Source: Candidatus Methylomirabilota bacterium (GTDB taxonomy: Bacteria > Methylomirabilota > Methylomirabilia > Rokubacteriales > DASRDR01). From it: 38,070 nucleotides of DNA. A program made the translations under genes and the position numbers. The notes beneath the pieces were generated by a model. It did no database searches. It saw only the letters and a list, made by a program, of their open reading frames with translations, and was not told where the DNA came from. Of the stretch, positions 26,934-34,284 are shown piece after piece. The first letter of the stretch is position 1, and each line of letters begins with the position of its first letter. The stretch lies in contig DASYQW010000123.1 in the NCBI GenBank assembly GCA_036005065.1, forward strand, positions 1-38,070, in the 5' to 3' direction.

Positions 26934-28387
26934 CGGAGGACACCCACCCGGACGTTTCGGAAGCGCGCGGGCGCGGCGCCGTGGCCGGTGTGGGCCGACT
27001 GTCCCGGCTGCCCCTTGCCACAGTTCGGCGTGCCCCACATCACCCAGTCGCGCTCCCCGCAGACGGCGTCGCACGAGCCCCAGAACTCGGGCGTGATCCC
27101 GGTGTAGGTGGCGTTCCGGAGCATGGTCCCCGGCTTTCCCCCTCGGATCTCCCAGGCGATCTCGGTGCCGAACTGGAAATTGAGCCGCCGGTCGTCGATC
27201 GACCATGAGCGGTTGGTGTCCATCAGGATGCCCTCGTCCGTGTCCGCGATGAGATTTTCCAGCGTCCACGTCCCGGGCATGACCGACACGTTGGTCATCC
27301 GGATCAGCGGGAGCCTGGCCCAGCCGTCGGCCCGCATGGTCCCGTTCGGCGCCAGGCCGAGGGCGGCGGCCGTCTCACGGCTCGTGAGGTAGCCGACGAA
27401 GCGACCCTCCCGTACGGCCCAGCCCCGGCTGGCCGGCACGCCCTCGTCGTCGAAGCCGAAGGTGCCCAGGCCGCCCGGGAGCACGGCGTCGATCTGGATG
27501 TTGACGTGCTCGCTGCCGTAGCGGAAGCGGCCGAGCCGGTCCGGCGTGAGGAAGGACGTCCCGGCGAAGGCCGCCTCGGTCCCCAGGACGCGGTCGAGCT
27601 CGATCGGGTGGCCGCACGACTCGTGGGTCTGGAGGGCGAGCTGGTTCCCCGAGAGGATGATCGTCGTCCGGATGTCCTGCGGGCACGGCCGGGCCGACAG
27701 GAGGGCGACCGCCTCCTCGGCGATCCGGGGCGCGTGCCCGACCAGGTCCTGCCGGAGGACGAACTCCCAGCCGCCCGTGTTCTGGTGGCGCCCTCCCGAG
27801 TTCGGGTACGAGCGACGCTGCATCTCGCCGGCCCCCACCGCCTCGGCCTCGATGCCGCACCCCGTTTCGTAGAGGACTTGCTCGATGGCGGCCCCTTCGG
27901 CCGAGGCGAAGAGCTTCGTCTCGCGCCAGATCTCGGCCGAAGCCCGGGTCGTCCGGAGCCCCTTGACCGCCCGCATGGCGGCGTCGGCCCGGAGCAAGAG
28001 GTCGACCCGCTCGCCGAGTGGTACGTCGAAGGGGTCGATCACGATGGGCGTCCGGTAGGTCGCCCGGACCGGCGTCACCTCGGCCAGCCGGACGTCGGCC
28101 GCCTTCACGAGCGCGGAAGCCCGCGCGAGCGAGACGGCGAGCGCGGCCACGCGGTCAGCCTCGGTCGCGGTGAGCACCTGGGACGCCGCGAATCCCCAGG
28201 CGCCGTCGGCAATCACGCGGAGGCTGAAGCCGGCGGTATCCTGGCGGGTGAGGGCGTCGAGGTGCCCGTTTCGAACGAGCATGTCCTCGACCTCGCGGTG
28301 GACGAAGCGGGCATCGGCGTAGGTCGCCCCCCGCACCCGGGCGGTGTCGAGCGCGCGGGCGGCGAGGTCCCGGGCCACGGCGATCAC
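26930..28387 (-). CDS. tldD: TldD-family metalloprotease subunit (485 aa)
   Basis: Catalytic partner of PmbA. The zinc site is HESCGH (His255, Glu256, His260), followed by PIELDRVLG; the third ligand region is WGTPNCGKGQPG with Cys456. MLRNATYTGITPEFWGSCDA is also typical. Length matches the family. It starts with ATG at 28387, 42 bases after the stop of the DinB-like gene. By family, the substrate peptide is threaded between TldD and TldE and cut with little sequence specificity. Nothing unusual is seen in the key residues. Confidence 0.93.
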   Translation of the reverse strand: MIAVARDLAARALDTARVRGATYADARFVHREVEDMLVRNGHLDALTRQDTAGFSLRVIADGAWGFAASQVLTATEADRVAALAVSLARASALVKAADVRLAEVTPVRATYRTPIVIDPFDVPLGERVDLLLRADAAMRAVKGLRTTRASAEIWRETKLFASAEGAAIEQVLYETGCGIEAEAVGAGEMQRRSYPNSGGRHQNTGGWEFVLRQDLVGHAPRIAEEAVALLSARPCPQDIRTTIILSGNQLALQTHESCGHPIELDRVLGTEAAFAGTSFLTPDRLGRFRYGSEHVNIQIDAVLPGGLGTFGFDDEGVPASRGWAVREGRFVGYLTSRETAAALGLAPNGTMRADGWARLPLIRMTNVSVMPGTWTLENLIADTDEGILMDTNRSWSIDDRRLNFQFGTEIAWEIRGGKPGTMLRNATYTGITPEFWGSCDAVCGERDWVMWGTPNCGKGQPGQSAHTGHGAAPARFRNVRVGVLR

Positions 28388-28429
28388 GGCGGGGTCACCC
28401 CACCTCGGGATTCCGTGGCGGCGGGCGTC

Positions 28430-28915
28430 TCAGGGACGGCGGGCCGTCCAGCCGTCCCGGTTTTGCCGGATCTGGGCCGCGTGATCGTGGGCGTGGACCG
28501 CGTTGATCTCGAGCCAGCGCTCCACGGAATAGGGGCCCATCTCGCTGTGAGTCCCGACCCGGCGCCAGTCGGCCTCGCCGAGCTGCTCCAGGATCTGGGC
28601 CGTCGTGGCGCGCGCCGCCTCGATGGCCTGGAGAGCCGGCTCGATGGGCCGGGCCGCGTAGGCGAATCGCCGGGCGTAGATGCCCTCGTCGAACGCCTCG
28701 ATGCGGGGCGCGTCCTCGGTCAGGAGGCGCCGGAGGCGGGCCGCGGCGATGAGGTCGCCGTCCGCGAGGTGGTGGACGATCTCGCGGGCGCTCCACTCGT
28801 CCCCTCCCGGACGCCAGTCGAGCTCGGACGGCGTGATGCCTCGGAGGGCGTCGGTGACCTCGGCAGGGCCGGCCTTGTAGCGCGCGATCAGCGACTTCCG
28901 CTCGTCTGCCGTCAT
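28430..28915 (-). CDS. DinB-like metal-binding four-helix protein (161 aa)
   Basis: Belongs to the DinB/YfiT-like four-helix bundle superfamily (not DNA polymerase IV). Three histidines that would bind a divalent metal are in place: His49 (WSAREIVHHLADGD), His141 and His145 (NAVHAHDHAAQI). Superfamily members include thiol-dependent S-transferases that use bacillithiol, mycothiol or maleylpyruvate; the substrate here is unknown. The ATG at 28915 has GGAGGA seven bases upstream. That ribosome-binding site lies at the edge of a relic copy of the recX 3' end (28928-28959). Confidence 0.82.
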   Translation of the reverse strand: MTADERKSLIARYKAGPAEVTDALRGITPSELDWRPGGDEWSAREIVHHLADGDLIAAARLRRLLTEDAPRIEAFDEGIYARRFAYAARPIEPALQAIEAARATTAQILEQLGEADWRRVGTHSEMGPYSVERWLEINAVHAHDHAAQIRQNRDGWTARRP

Positions 28916-28927
28916 GTCGGGTCCTCC

Positions 28928-29087
28928 TCGTCGGGAATCGCCACGCCGCACGCGTCGCGGATCGTTCAGCAGGAGGGGGAGTCCCAACCACTCCCCCTCC
29001 TGGACCTCCCCCACCTGGGAGTCGCGGGCACGCGCGACCCCCCGCCCACTGCTATTCGTCCGGGATCGCCACGCCGCACGCGTCGCG
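28928..29087 (-). repeat. Relic duplicate of the recX 3' end
   Basis: Bases 28928-28959 repeat bases 29056-29087 (32 bases, two mismatches). The second set is the true end of recX (RDACGVAIPDE, stop). In the same frame the upstream-of-dinB copy also reads RDACGVAIPDE, then EDPT and a stop that overlaps the DinB-like ATG. The mismatches fall on third codon positions (ATC/ATT for Ile, CCG/CCC for Pro), so the protein text is unchanged. The copies are separated by about 95 bases that include a perfect hairpin. Confidence 0.8.
28970..29002 (-). terminator. Strong hairpin downstream of recX
   Basis: CAGGAGGGGGAGT and ACTCCCCCTCCTG form a perfect 13 bp stem around a 7-base loop, about 50 bases after the recX stop. 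No T-run follows, so it may act through Rho, as a processing or stability element, or as part of a mobile intergenic repeat. Confidence 0.55.
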
Positions 29088-29573
29088 TACGACGCGGCGG
29101 ACGATGTCACCGGGAAAGCCGCGGCGGAGCAGCCAGGCCTGCAGGCGCCGCCCGGCCCGCTCGGGTGTCGCGCGCCGGAGGAGTGGCAGTCGCCGGGCGG
29201 CCGCCTCGCGCGCTCGTGTCTCCTCGTCGTCGGCGGCGAAGGCCTCGCGGACGGCGGCGTCGACGAGGGGCCGGGCCACGCCCCGGGCGGTCAGCTCCTG
29301 CCGGAGGCGGCGGCTGCCGAGCGCGCGGCCCCGGGCCCGGGACTCCGCCCAGCCGAGGGCGAAGGCCCGGTCGTCCACGTACCCGCGAGCCTCGAGGTCG
29401 GCCACGACGGCCTCGGCGACCTCGGCGGGGGCACCGCGGCGCCGGAGCCGCGCCCGGAGATCGCGCCGGGTCCAGCCCCGGCGGCTCAGAAGGTCCAGCG
29501 CGACGGCCCGGGCCCGCGGCGCGTCAAGGAGGCGCGGTCGCCCGGTCTCGGCCCCGGCGCGACGGGCGGTCAC
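29052..29573 (-). CDS. recX: Regulatory protein RecX (173 aa)
   Basis: Modulator that binds RecA filaments and limits recombinase activity. It consists of three-helix repeats; typical elements are ARAVALDLLSRRGWTRRDLRARL (in part), YVDDRAFALGWAESRA and SRRLRQELTARGV. It starts 15 bases after recA ends, the usual recA-recX arrangement, so expression depends on the recA promoter. The C-terminal RRGFPGDIVRRVV is family-like. It is rich in Arg, as the high GC content favours. The last 11 codons are duplicated further downstream. Confidence 0.9.
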   Translation of the reverse strand: MTARRAGAETGRPRLLDAPRARAVALDLLSRRGWTRRDLRARLRRRGAPAEVAEAVVADLEARGYVDDRAFALGWAESRARGRALGSRRLRQELTARGVARPLVDAAVREAFAADDEETRAREAAARRLPLLRRATPERAGRRLQAWLLRRGFPGDIVRRVVRDACGVAIPDE

Positions 29574-29588
29574 GGCCGGGAATCCGGC

Positions 29589-31727
29589 TCACGCCCCGTC
29601 GCCGCGGGCCTTCAGGCCGACCGCCGAGCGGACCGCCGTCTCGATCTCGGCGGTGACCTTGGGATTCTCGCGGAGGTACTTCCGGGCGTTGTCGCGCCCC
29701 TGCCCGATGCGCTGGTCCCGGTACGAGAACCAGGTTCCGCTCTTCTCGACGATCCCGTGCTCGACGGCGAGGTCCAGGACGTTCCCCTCGCGGGAGATTC
29801 CCTCGCCGTACATCATGTCGAACTCGGCCTCGCGGAACGGGGGCGCCAGCTTGTTCTTGACCACCTTGACCTTGGTCCGGACGCCGATGGACTCGGTGCC
29901 TTGCTTGAGCGCGTCCATGCGGCGGATGTCCAGGCGCACCGAGGCGTAGAACTTGAGCGCGCGGCCGCCGGGGGTGGTCTCGGGAGAGTTGTGGACCACC
30001 ACGCCGTCGACCAGATACGTGTGCTGGCCTTCGATCTCCAGATCGAACCGGTGCATCCCGCGCGTGGCGGGCTTGACGTAGCGATTGAGGATCCGGGCCG
30101 GCACCGCGCGCAAGACCCGGCGCTCGGCCAGGGACTCGGTCTCGGCCACGGGATGCCAGGCGAAGCGGCCACGGAGGCTCGGATGAAGCTTATAGTCCAC
30201 GCTGGGATGGAGATAGGGCGTGATCAGCGCGTGCAGTCGCGCCGTCTGCCGCGAGTCGAACCGGAAGCCGCGGCCGTCATCGCGAGGCCGGCCCACGCCG
30301 AGGCGTTCCAGTGAGGCCATGACTCGTTCCCGCGCCTCGGGCGGCAGCGACTTGTTGTACAGCACGGCCTTTCCCTTGCCCCACCGCGCATATGAGCCGG
30401 CAAACGACCCGTCGTCCCCGTACCAGACCGCCAGCCCTCGGGCATCGAGACGATCGAGCGCTGAACCGGCGGCGGTGCGTCGACCATCCCGATCGTACAG
30501 CTCGGCGCGCAGATCGGCCAGGGCCGGCATCGAGAGCGTGTCGAAGCCGTAGCCGTTCCCCACGGGACCGATCGCCCGAGCGAAGGGGACCAGCATCTCG
30601 TGCTTCCAGCGCAGGTAGTCCTTCTGCGCCGGACCGTGTCCGACCCGGAAGTGTGCCGTATGCGCCCCGGTGCTCCGCAAGGAGCCGTCGCCGAGGCCGC
30701 TGCCGAGCAGGAGCTGGAGCTGGTCCTCGCTCAATCGGTAGTCCGGGACACTGACCAGCACCTCGTGCCCCACCTGGAGAGCGCCCGCCCGCACGCGCCC
30801 ATGCGGCGTGAAGATGATGTGGTTCTCGGTGGCCGCAAAGCAGCGCCGTCCGGAGCGTCCGCCCTCGACCTCGAACTGCAGGAAGTGGTCGGCCCGGCCG
30901 TTGTCGAACCAGTTGACCACCCGGCGCGGCACGATGCGCCCGGTCTTCGGGTCGTAGGACAGGACCTCCACGGGCATGCGCTGGTTGACAATCTTCCCGA
31001 TCTTCGCGCTCGTCCCGTCCGCGAGGGTCACGCGCGTCGAATAATGCATGCACCCGAACATCACCCCGATCTTCTCGCGGATCTGGTTGATGAAGACCAC
31101 CGCCGTCCCCGAGCGCGAGATGGCCGCGGTGAGCTTCCGGAGCGCCTGCGACATGAGGCGGGCCTGGAGGCCGGGGAGGGAATCGCCCATCTCCCCTTCC
31201 AGCTCCGCCTTGGGGACGAGGGCGGCCACCGAGTCCACGACGATGACGTCGATCGCGGCCGAGCGGACCAGGTGCTCGGCGATCTCCAGCGCCTGCTCCC
31301 CCGTGTCGGGCTGCGAGATGAGGAGGTCGTCGATGTTGACCCCGAGCGCCTTCGCGTACTGGGCGTCGAGCGCGTGCTCGGCGTCGATGAAGGCCGCATA
31401 CCCGCCCTGCCGCTGGGCCTCGGCGATCACGTGGAGGGCGAGCGTCGTCTTGCCCGAGGACTCCGGCCCGTAGATCTCGGTGACGCGCCCGCGGGGGACG
31501 CCGCCCACGCCGAGGGCGAGATCGAGCGCGAGGGATCCCGTGGGGATGACGGCGATCTCCTCGAGGGCGCCCGTCGACCCGAGCTTCATGACCGCGCCCT
31601 TGCCGAACTGCCGCTCGATCTGGCTCAGGGCCAGATCCAGCGCTTGCCGGCGGTCTCGATCGGCCTTGGACTCGGCCTTGGACTCGGCCTTGGACTCGGC
31701 CTTCGACTCCCCCTTCGCGTCCGCCAT
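29589..31727 (-). CDS. recA: Recombinase RecA interrupted by an intein (712 aa precursor, about 357 aa mature)
   Basis: Central recombinase and SOS co-protease. With the numbering from the GTG one codon upstream, the N-extein is residues 1-226 and has Walker [10 protein letters not shown] (88-96) and [10 protein letters not shown] (162-171). The C-extein (582-713) resumes at [20 protein letters not shown]. Joined, [11 protein letters not shown] is the normal L2 DNA-binding loop. GGAGG lies six bases before the ATG at 31727, which I prefer to the GTG at 31730. The N-terminus carries four ESKA units. A consensus promoter lies at 31803-31831. recX follows directly. Since RecA is normally needed for repair, the intein must splice efficiently. 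Confidence 0.97.
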   Translation of the reverse strand: MADAKGESKAESKAESKAESKADRDRRQALDLALSQIERQFGKGAVMKLGSTGALEEIAVIPTGSLALDLALGVGGVPRGRVTEIYGPESSGKTTLALHVIAEAQRQGGYAAFIDAEHALDAQYAKALGVNIDDLLISQPDTGEQALEIAEHLVRSAAIDVIVVDSVAALVPKAELEGEMGDSLPGLQARLMSQALRKLTAAISRSGTAVVFINQIREKIGVMFGCMHYSTRVTLADGTSAKIGKIVNQRMPVEVLSYDPKTGRIVPRRVVNWFDNGRADHFLQFEVEGGRSGRRCFAATENHIIFTPHGRVRAGALQVGHEVLVSVPDYRLSEDQLQLLLGSGLGDGSLRSTGAHTAHFRVGHGPAQKDYLRWKHEMLVPFARAIGPVGNGYGFDTLSMPALADLRAELYDRDGRRTAAGSALDRLDARGLAVWYGDDGSFAGSYARWGKGKAVLYNKSLPPEARERVMASLERLGVGRPRDDGRGFRFDSRQTARLHALITPYLHPSVDYKLHPSLRGRFAWHPVAETESLAERRVLRAVPARILNRYVKPATRGMHRFDLEIEGQHTYLVDGVVVHNSPETTPGGRALKFYASVRLDIRRMDALKQGTESIGVRTKVKVVKNKLAPPFREAEFDMMYGEGISREGNVLDLAVEHGIVEKSGTWFSYRDQRIGQGRDNARKYLRENPKVTAEIETAVRSAVGLKARGDGA
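29988..31052 (-). mobile_element. RecA intein with LAGLIDADG homing endonuclease (355 aa)
   Basis: Residues 227-581 of the precursor, 355 aa. Block A starts at Cys227 ([13 protein letters not shown]); block B has Thr301-x-x-His304 in AATENHII; blocks F and G read [17 protein letters not shown] and VVVHN, with His580 and Asn581 before the first extein residue Ser582. Two LAGLIDADG motifs are present, [10 protein letters not shown] (Asp348) and LAVWYGDDG (Asp440), so the endonuclease may still be active. It sits between Gly and Ser of the L2 loop (Gly204/Asn205 in E. coli numbering). From memory the start resembles the Mycobacterium leprae RecA intein, inserted at the same site; the M. tuberculosis intein sits elsewhere. 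Its DNA looks somewhat less GC-rich than the exteins. Confidence 0.95.
31661..31708 (-). repeat. Tandem 12-bp repeat in the recA 5' end
   Basis: Four head-to-tail 12-base units (CGGCCTTGGACT on the plus strand, one mismatch in the last), encoding repeated Glu-Ser-Lys-Ala in the N-terminal tail of RecA before the conserved core. Such a tract can gain or lose units by slippage without a frameshift. Confidence 0.85.
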
Positions 31728-31802
31728 CACGTCCCTCCGTCGTTCTCCCGCGTCGCGTCCATGCGCGCGGGCCTCGGCCCTCCACCGCGTCGAATCGCCG
31801 CC

Positions 31803-31831
31803 ATTCTACGAACCGCCCCCGGCGAAGTCAA
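31803..31831 (-). promoter_or_regulatory. Sigma-70-type promoter for recA
   Basis: Read leftward, TTGACT (31831-31826), a 17-base spacer and TAGAAT (31808-31803). The start site should fall near 31796, giving a leader of about 70 bases ending in GGAGG. I see no E. coli-type (CTGT-N8-ACAG) or Bacillus-type (GAAC-N4-GTTC) LexA box in or near it. Confidence 0.7.
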
Positions 31832-31847
31832 CGCGCGGCGCGCGGAA

Positions 31848-32408
31848 TCACCGCGCCGCGAGCGCCTCCTTCGCCAGCACGCTGTGCCGCGCGCCCGCCG
31901 GATGGAGATCCGAGCGCATCAGGTACACCGCGTCGACCGGCGCCTCGCCGTAGCGCTCGGCCGGGGCCGCCAGCGCCTCGACCAGCTCGACCGCCCCGCG
32001 GGGCTGGCGGGCCCGGCCGAGTGTGACGTGGGCATGGAACGGCCGCCCCTCGGGCGGGATCCTCTGCTTCGCCAGCGCGGCCTCCACCCGCGCGTGCAGC
32101 GCCGCCAGCGGCTCGGCGCCCGCCGTCACGCCCACCCACATCACCCGCGGCGCCCGCGCGGTCGGAAAGCCGCCGAACCCCCCCAGCGTCACCGCGAAGG
32201 GGGCTGTCGCCGCGCCGGCCTCGGCCAGGGCCTCGCGGACCCGGCCGAGCGTCGCCTCGTCCACCGACCCGAGGAAGCGGAGCGTGAGGTGGAGGTTGTC
32301 GGCCGCCACCCATGACACGGCTGCCCCGCGCTGGCGCAGGACCCCCGCCGCCTCGTGGATCCGCGCCCGCAGCGCGTCGGGGAGCAGCACCGCGATGAAG
32401 CTTCGCAC
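31848..32408 (-). CDS. thpR: RNA 2',3'-cyclic phosphodiesterase / 2'-5' RNA ligase family (186 aa)
   Basis: Member of the 2H phosphoesterase superfamily; ThpR/LigT opens 2',3'-cyclic phosphates on RNA. The two catalytic HxTL motifs are HLTLRFLG (His40, Thr42) and HVTLGR (His127, Thr129). I place the start at GTG 32408 (RSFIAVLLP), matching the usual N-terminus. A GTG at 32468 would add 20 low-complexity Arg/Pro/Gly residues. Neither has a good Shine-Dalgarno. The gene lies between cinA and recA, and its end is only 16 bases from the recA -35 box, so recA transcription is at least partly separate. Confidence 0.88.
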   Translation of the reverse strand: MRSFIAVLLPDALRARIHEAAGVLRQRGAAVSWVAADNLHLTLRFLGSVDEATLGRVREALAEAGAATAPFAVTLGGFGGFPTARAPRVMWVGVTAGAEPLAALHARVEAALAKQRIPPEGRPFHAHVTLGRARQPRGAVELVEALAAPAERYGEAPVDAVYLMRSDLHPAGARHSVLAKEALAAR

Positions 32409-32582
32409 CCCGCGAGGCGCCGGCTCCCGCGGCGCCGGGGACCCGCGACGTCCGCCCGGTCGTCTCACCGCGGAGCAACCACCGTGCCTACCCCGCGGGT
32501 GTCGGCCGAACCGCCCGACGACGCGCGCCGGACGCGCCGCCGGCGTCGCCGCGTGGATACACGTCGAATCGTGCCGAAGACG

Positions 32583-33812
32583 TCACGGCTCCTGGAGACA
32601 GTAGCGACGGAGGAGGTCCAGCGCCCGCACCGCCGAGAACGCCTTGTTCCTCTCGCGGTCGCTCGCGAACCGGTGGTGCTCCACCGTGACCGCCCCCGGG
32701 TCCGCCAGCGCGATGAACACCGTGCCGACCGGCTTCGTCGGCGTCCCGCCGTCCGGCCCCGCGATGCCTGTGACCGACAGCCCGAGGTCGGTGCCCGCGT
32801 GGACCCGCACGCCGCGGGCCATCGCCGCCGCGCACTCCGCCGAGACCGCCCCGTAGCGCGCCAGCACGGCCTCCGGCACCCCGAGGAGCGCCTGCTTCGC
32901 CGCGTTCGAGTAGACGACGAGGCCGCGCTCGAAGTAGGCCGAGCTCCCGGCCACCTCGGTGAGCCGGTGGCCCACGAGCCCGCCCGTGCACGACTCGGCC
33001 AGGGCCAGCGTGAGGCGCCGGGCCCGCAGGAGCCGCCCGACCACCACCTCGAGCGGCTCGTCGTCCGCTCCGTACCACGCCGGCCCGAGCTCTGCGCGGA
33101 GGGCCGGCTCGACGTCCGCGAGCCGCCCCGCGGCCGCCGCGGCGGTCGGCCCCCGCAGCCGGAGGCGCACCCACACCTCGCCGGCGGCCTCGAAGGCGCG
33201 GCCGCTCACGCCGTCGACGTCGCGGAGGGCCGTCGCCAGGCGGGTTTCCGTCTCGGCGAGGTCGAGCCCGACGAGCCGAAGCGTGTGGACGACGGTGACC
33301 GGCTCGCCGCCGGGCCGCGCGAGGCGCGAGAGCAGGTGCTCCCGCGCCAGCCCGAGCGCCTGCCGCGTCTCGTTCGGAAGGATGGCCACGAGCCCCCCCG
33401 GCACCTCGGCGAGCAGTCCCGGCTCGTCACCGACCGCGGAGACCAGCACCGCGGTGCCCTGGGGGACGAGCGCGAGCCCCTCCGCCCGGCGCGGCATGGC
33501 CTGCCCGCGCCGCGCGAACGCGCTCGACACGGCATCGAGCGCCCGGTCGCTCAGGACGAGCCGCGTCCCCAGAAGCCGCGCGAGGGCCTGGCGGGCGACC
33601 GCGGCGCCCTCGCCCTCGCCGAGGCAGACGACCAGCCCGCCCGCCGCCACCGCCTCCCGGAGGGCCCGCTCGGCCTCGGCTTCGTCGGCCGGGACGACGC
33701 GGCGCCCCCGCACCGGCACGCCGTGGCGCTGGAGCCAGCGGGCGAGCGCTGGGGCCGCGTCGGCCGCGAGGGCCGGATCAGGGGCGACGGTGAGAAGCTC
33801 GGCGGTCGTCAC
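32583..33812 (-). CDS. cinA: CinA-family protein with a degenerate N-terminal domain (409 aa)
   Basis: The C-terminal domain is a clear PncC nicotinamide-nucleotide amidohydrolase: AESCTGGLVGHRLTEVAGSS with catalytic-type Ser274, SNAAK with Lys306, and SVTGIAGPDGGTPTKPVGTV (345-364 region). The N-terminal COG1058 (ADP-ribose pyrophosphatase-like) domain keeps the length and outline (ARWLQRHGVPV, then REAVAAGGLVVCLG) but the signature GGLGPTxDD is replaced by LGEGEGA at 64-70. NMN recycling is thus likely retained while pyrophosphatase activity is doubtful. It starts with GTG at 33812, ten bases after pgpA. Linkage to recA is common in bacteria. The 174 bases up to thpR hold no recognised gene. 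Confidence 0.9.
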   Translation of the reverse strand: MTTAELLTVAPDPALAADAAPALARWLQRHGVPVRGRRVVPADEAEAERALREAVAAGGLVVCLGEGEGAAVARQALARLLGTRLVLSDRALDAVSSAFARRGQAMPRRAEGLALVPQGTAVLVSAVGDEPGLLAEVPGGLVAILPNETRQALGLAREHLLSRLARPGGEPVTVVHTLRLVGLDLAETETRLATALRDVDGVSGRAFEAAGEVWVRLRLRGPTAAAAAGRLADVEPALRAELGPAWYGADDEPLEVVVGRLLRARRLTLALAESCTGGLVGHRLTEVAGSSAYFERGLVVYSNAAKQALLGVPEAVLARYGAVSAECAAAMARGVRVHAGTDLGLSVTGIAGPDGGTPTKPVGTVFIALADPGAVTVEHHRFASDRERNKAFSAVRALDLLRRYCLQEP

Positions 33813-33821
33813 CGGCGGCGG

Positions 33822-34268
33822 CTACACCCAGGCGGCGACGCGGCCGAGCAGGTTCGCGTACACGCCGGCCAGGAGATCATCCGTGACGATGCCCCAGCCG
33901 CCGGGCAGATCCTGGAGGCGGCGGATGGGGAAGGGCTTCCAGACGTCCATGACGCGGAAGAGGAGGAACAGGCCGAGGACCCAGCCGAGGCTCCGCGGGT
34001 GGCCGAGGAGGCTTATCAGCATGCCAGCGGCCTCATCGACGACGATCGACCCGGGATCGCGCCGGCCCACGCGCGCCTCCTCGCGGCCCGCCGCCCAGAT
34101 GCCGACGACCGTGACGAGGACGGCCGCGCCGAGGAGCCCGGGATCGGCCGGGCGCAGGCCCCACACGAGGAGCGCGACGGGCAGGCTGGCGACGGTGCCG
34201 GGCGCCACCGGCGCGTAGCCGATCCCGGCGCAGGTGGCGATCCACCGGGCCGCCCGGTCGAGGGCCGT
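33822..34268 (-). CDS. pgpA: Phosphatidylglycerophosphatase A, start codon unclear (about 148 aa)
   Basis: Inner-membrane enzyme that dephosphorylates phosphatidylglycerophosphate to phosphatidylglycerol. Signatures are GIGYAPVAPGTVASLPVALLVW near the N-terminus (in part), GSIVVDEAAGML and FRVMDVWKPFPIRRL. Several hydrophobic helices are visible. The problem is the 5' end: in this frame no ATG, GTG or TTG occurs between the family's usual start and a codon deep inside rimO (34568). The only later GTG falls inside the conserved YAPVAPGT. The coordinate given (an ACG at 34268) is nominal. A 14-base inverted repeat, GGCCGT-GG-ACGGCC, lies at 34263-34276. Options are a rare start codon, a sequence error, or coupling to rimO. 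Confidence 0.82.
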   Translation of the reverse strand, partial: TALDRAARWIATCAGIGYAPVAPGTVASLPVALLVWGLRPADPGLLGAAVLVTVVGIWAAGREEARVGRRDPGSIVVDEAAGMLISLLGHPRSLGWVLGLFLLFRVMDVWKPFPIRRLQDLPGGWGIVTDDLLAGVYANLLGRVAAWV

Positions 34269-34284
34269 GGACGGCCGCTCGGGC

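Noticed and set aside
28430-28915. Calling the DinB-like gene DNA polymerase IV because it is next to recX/recA
   Set aside because: It is 161 residues with a metal-binding His set of the DinB/YfiT four-helix fold and has no polymerase motifs.
28916-29110. N-terminal extension of the DinB-like gene by 65 residues
   Set aside because: The extension runs over the recX tail and the hairpin in a different frame and is not family-like; the ATG at 28915 has a good ribosome-binding site.
30181-30200. TATAGT inside the intein as a promoter
   Set aside because: It encodes conserved-looking intein residues (DYKLH) and has no partner -35 box or nearby start codon.
32409-32582. Possible gene between thpR and cinA
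   Set aside because: Only Arg/Pro/Ala-rich low-complexity frames are present. A longer thpR start at 32468 would use part of it but adds no conserved sequence. I see nothing else there.
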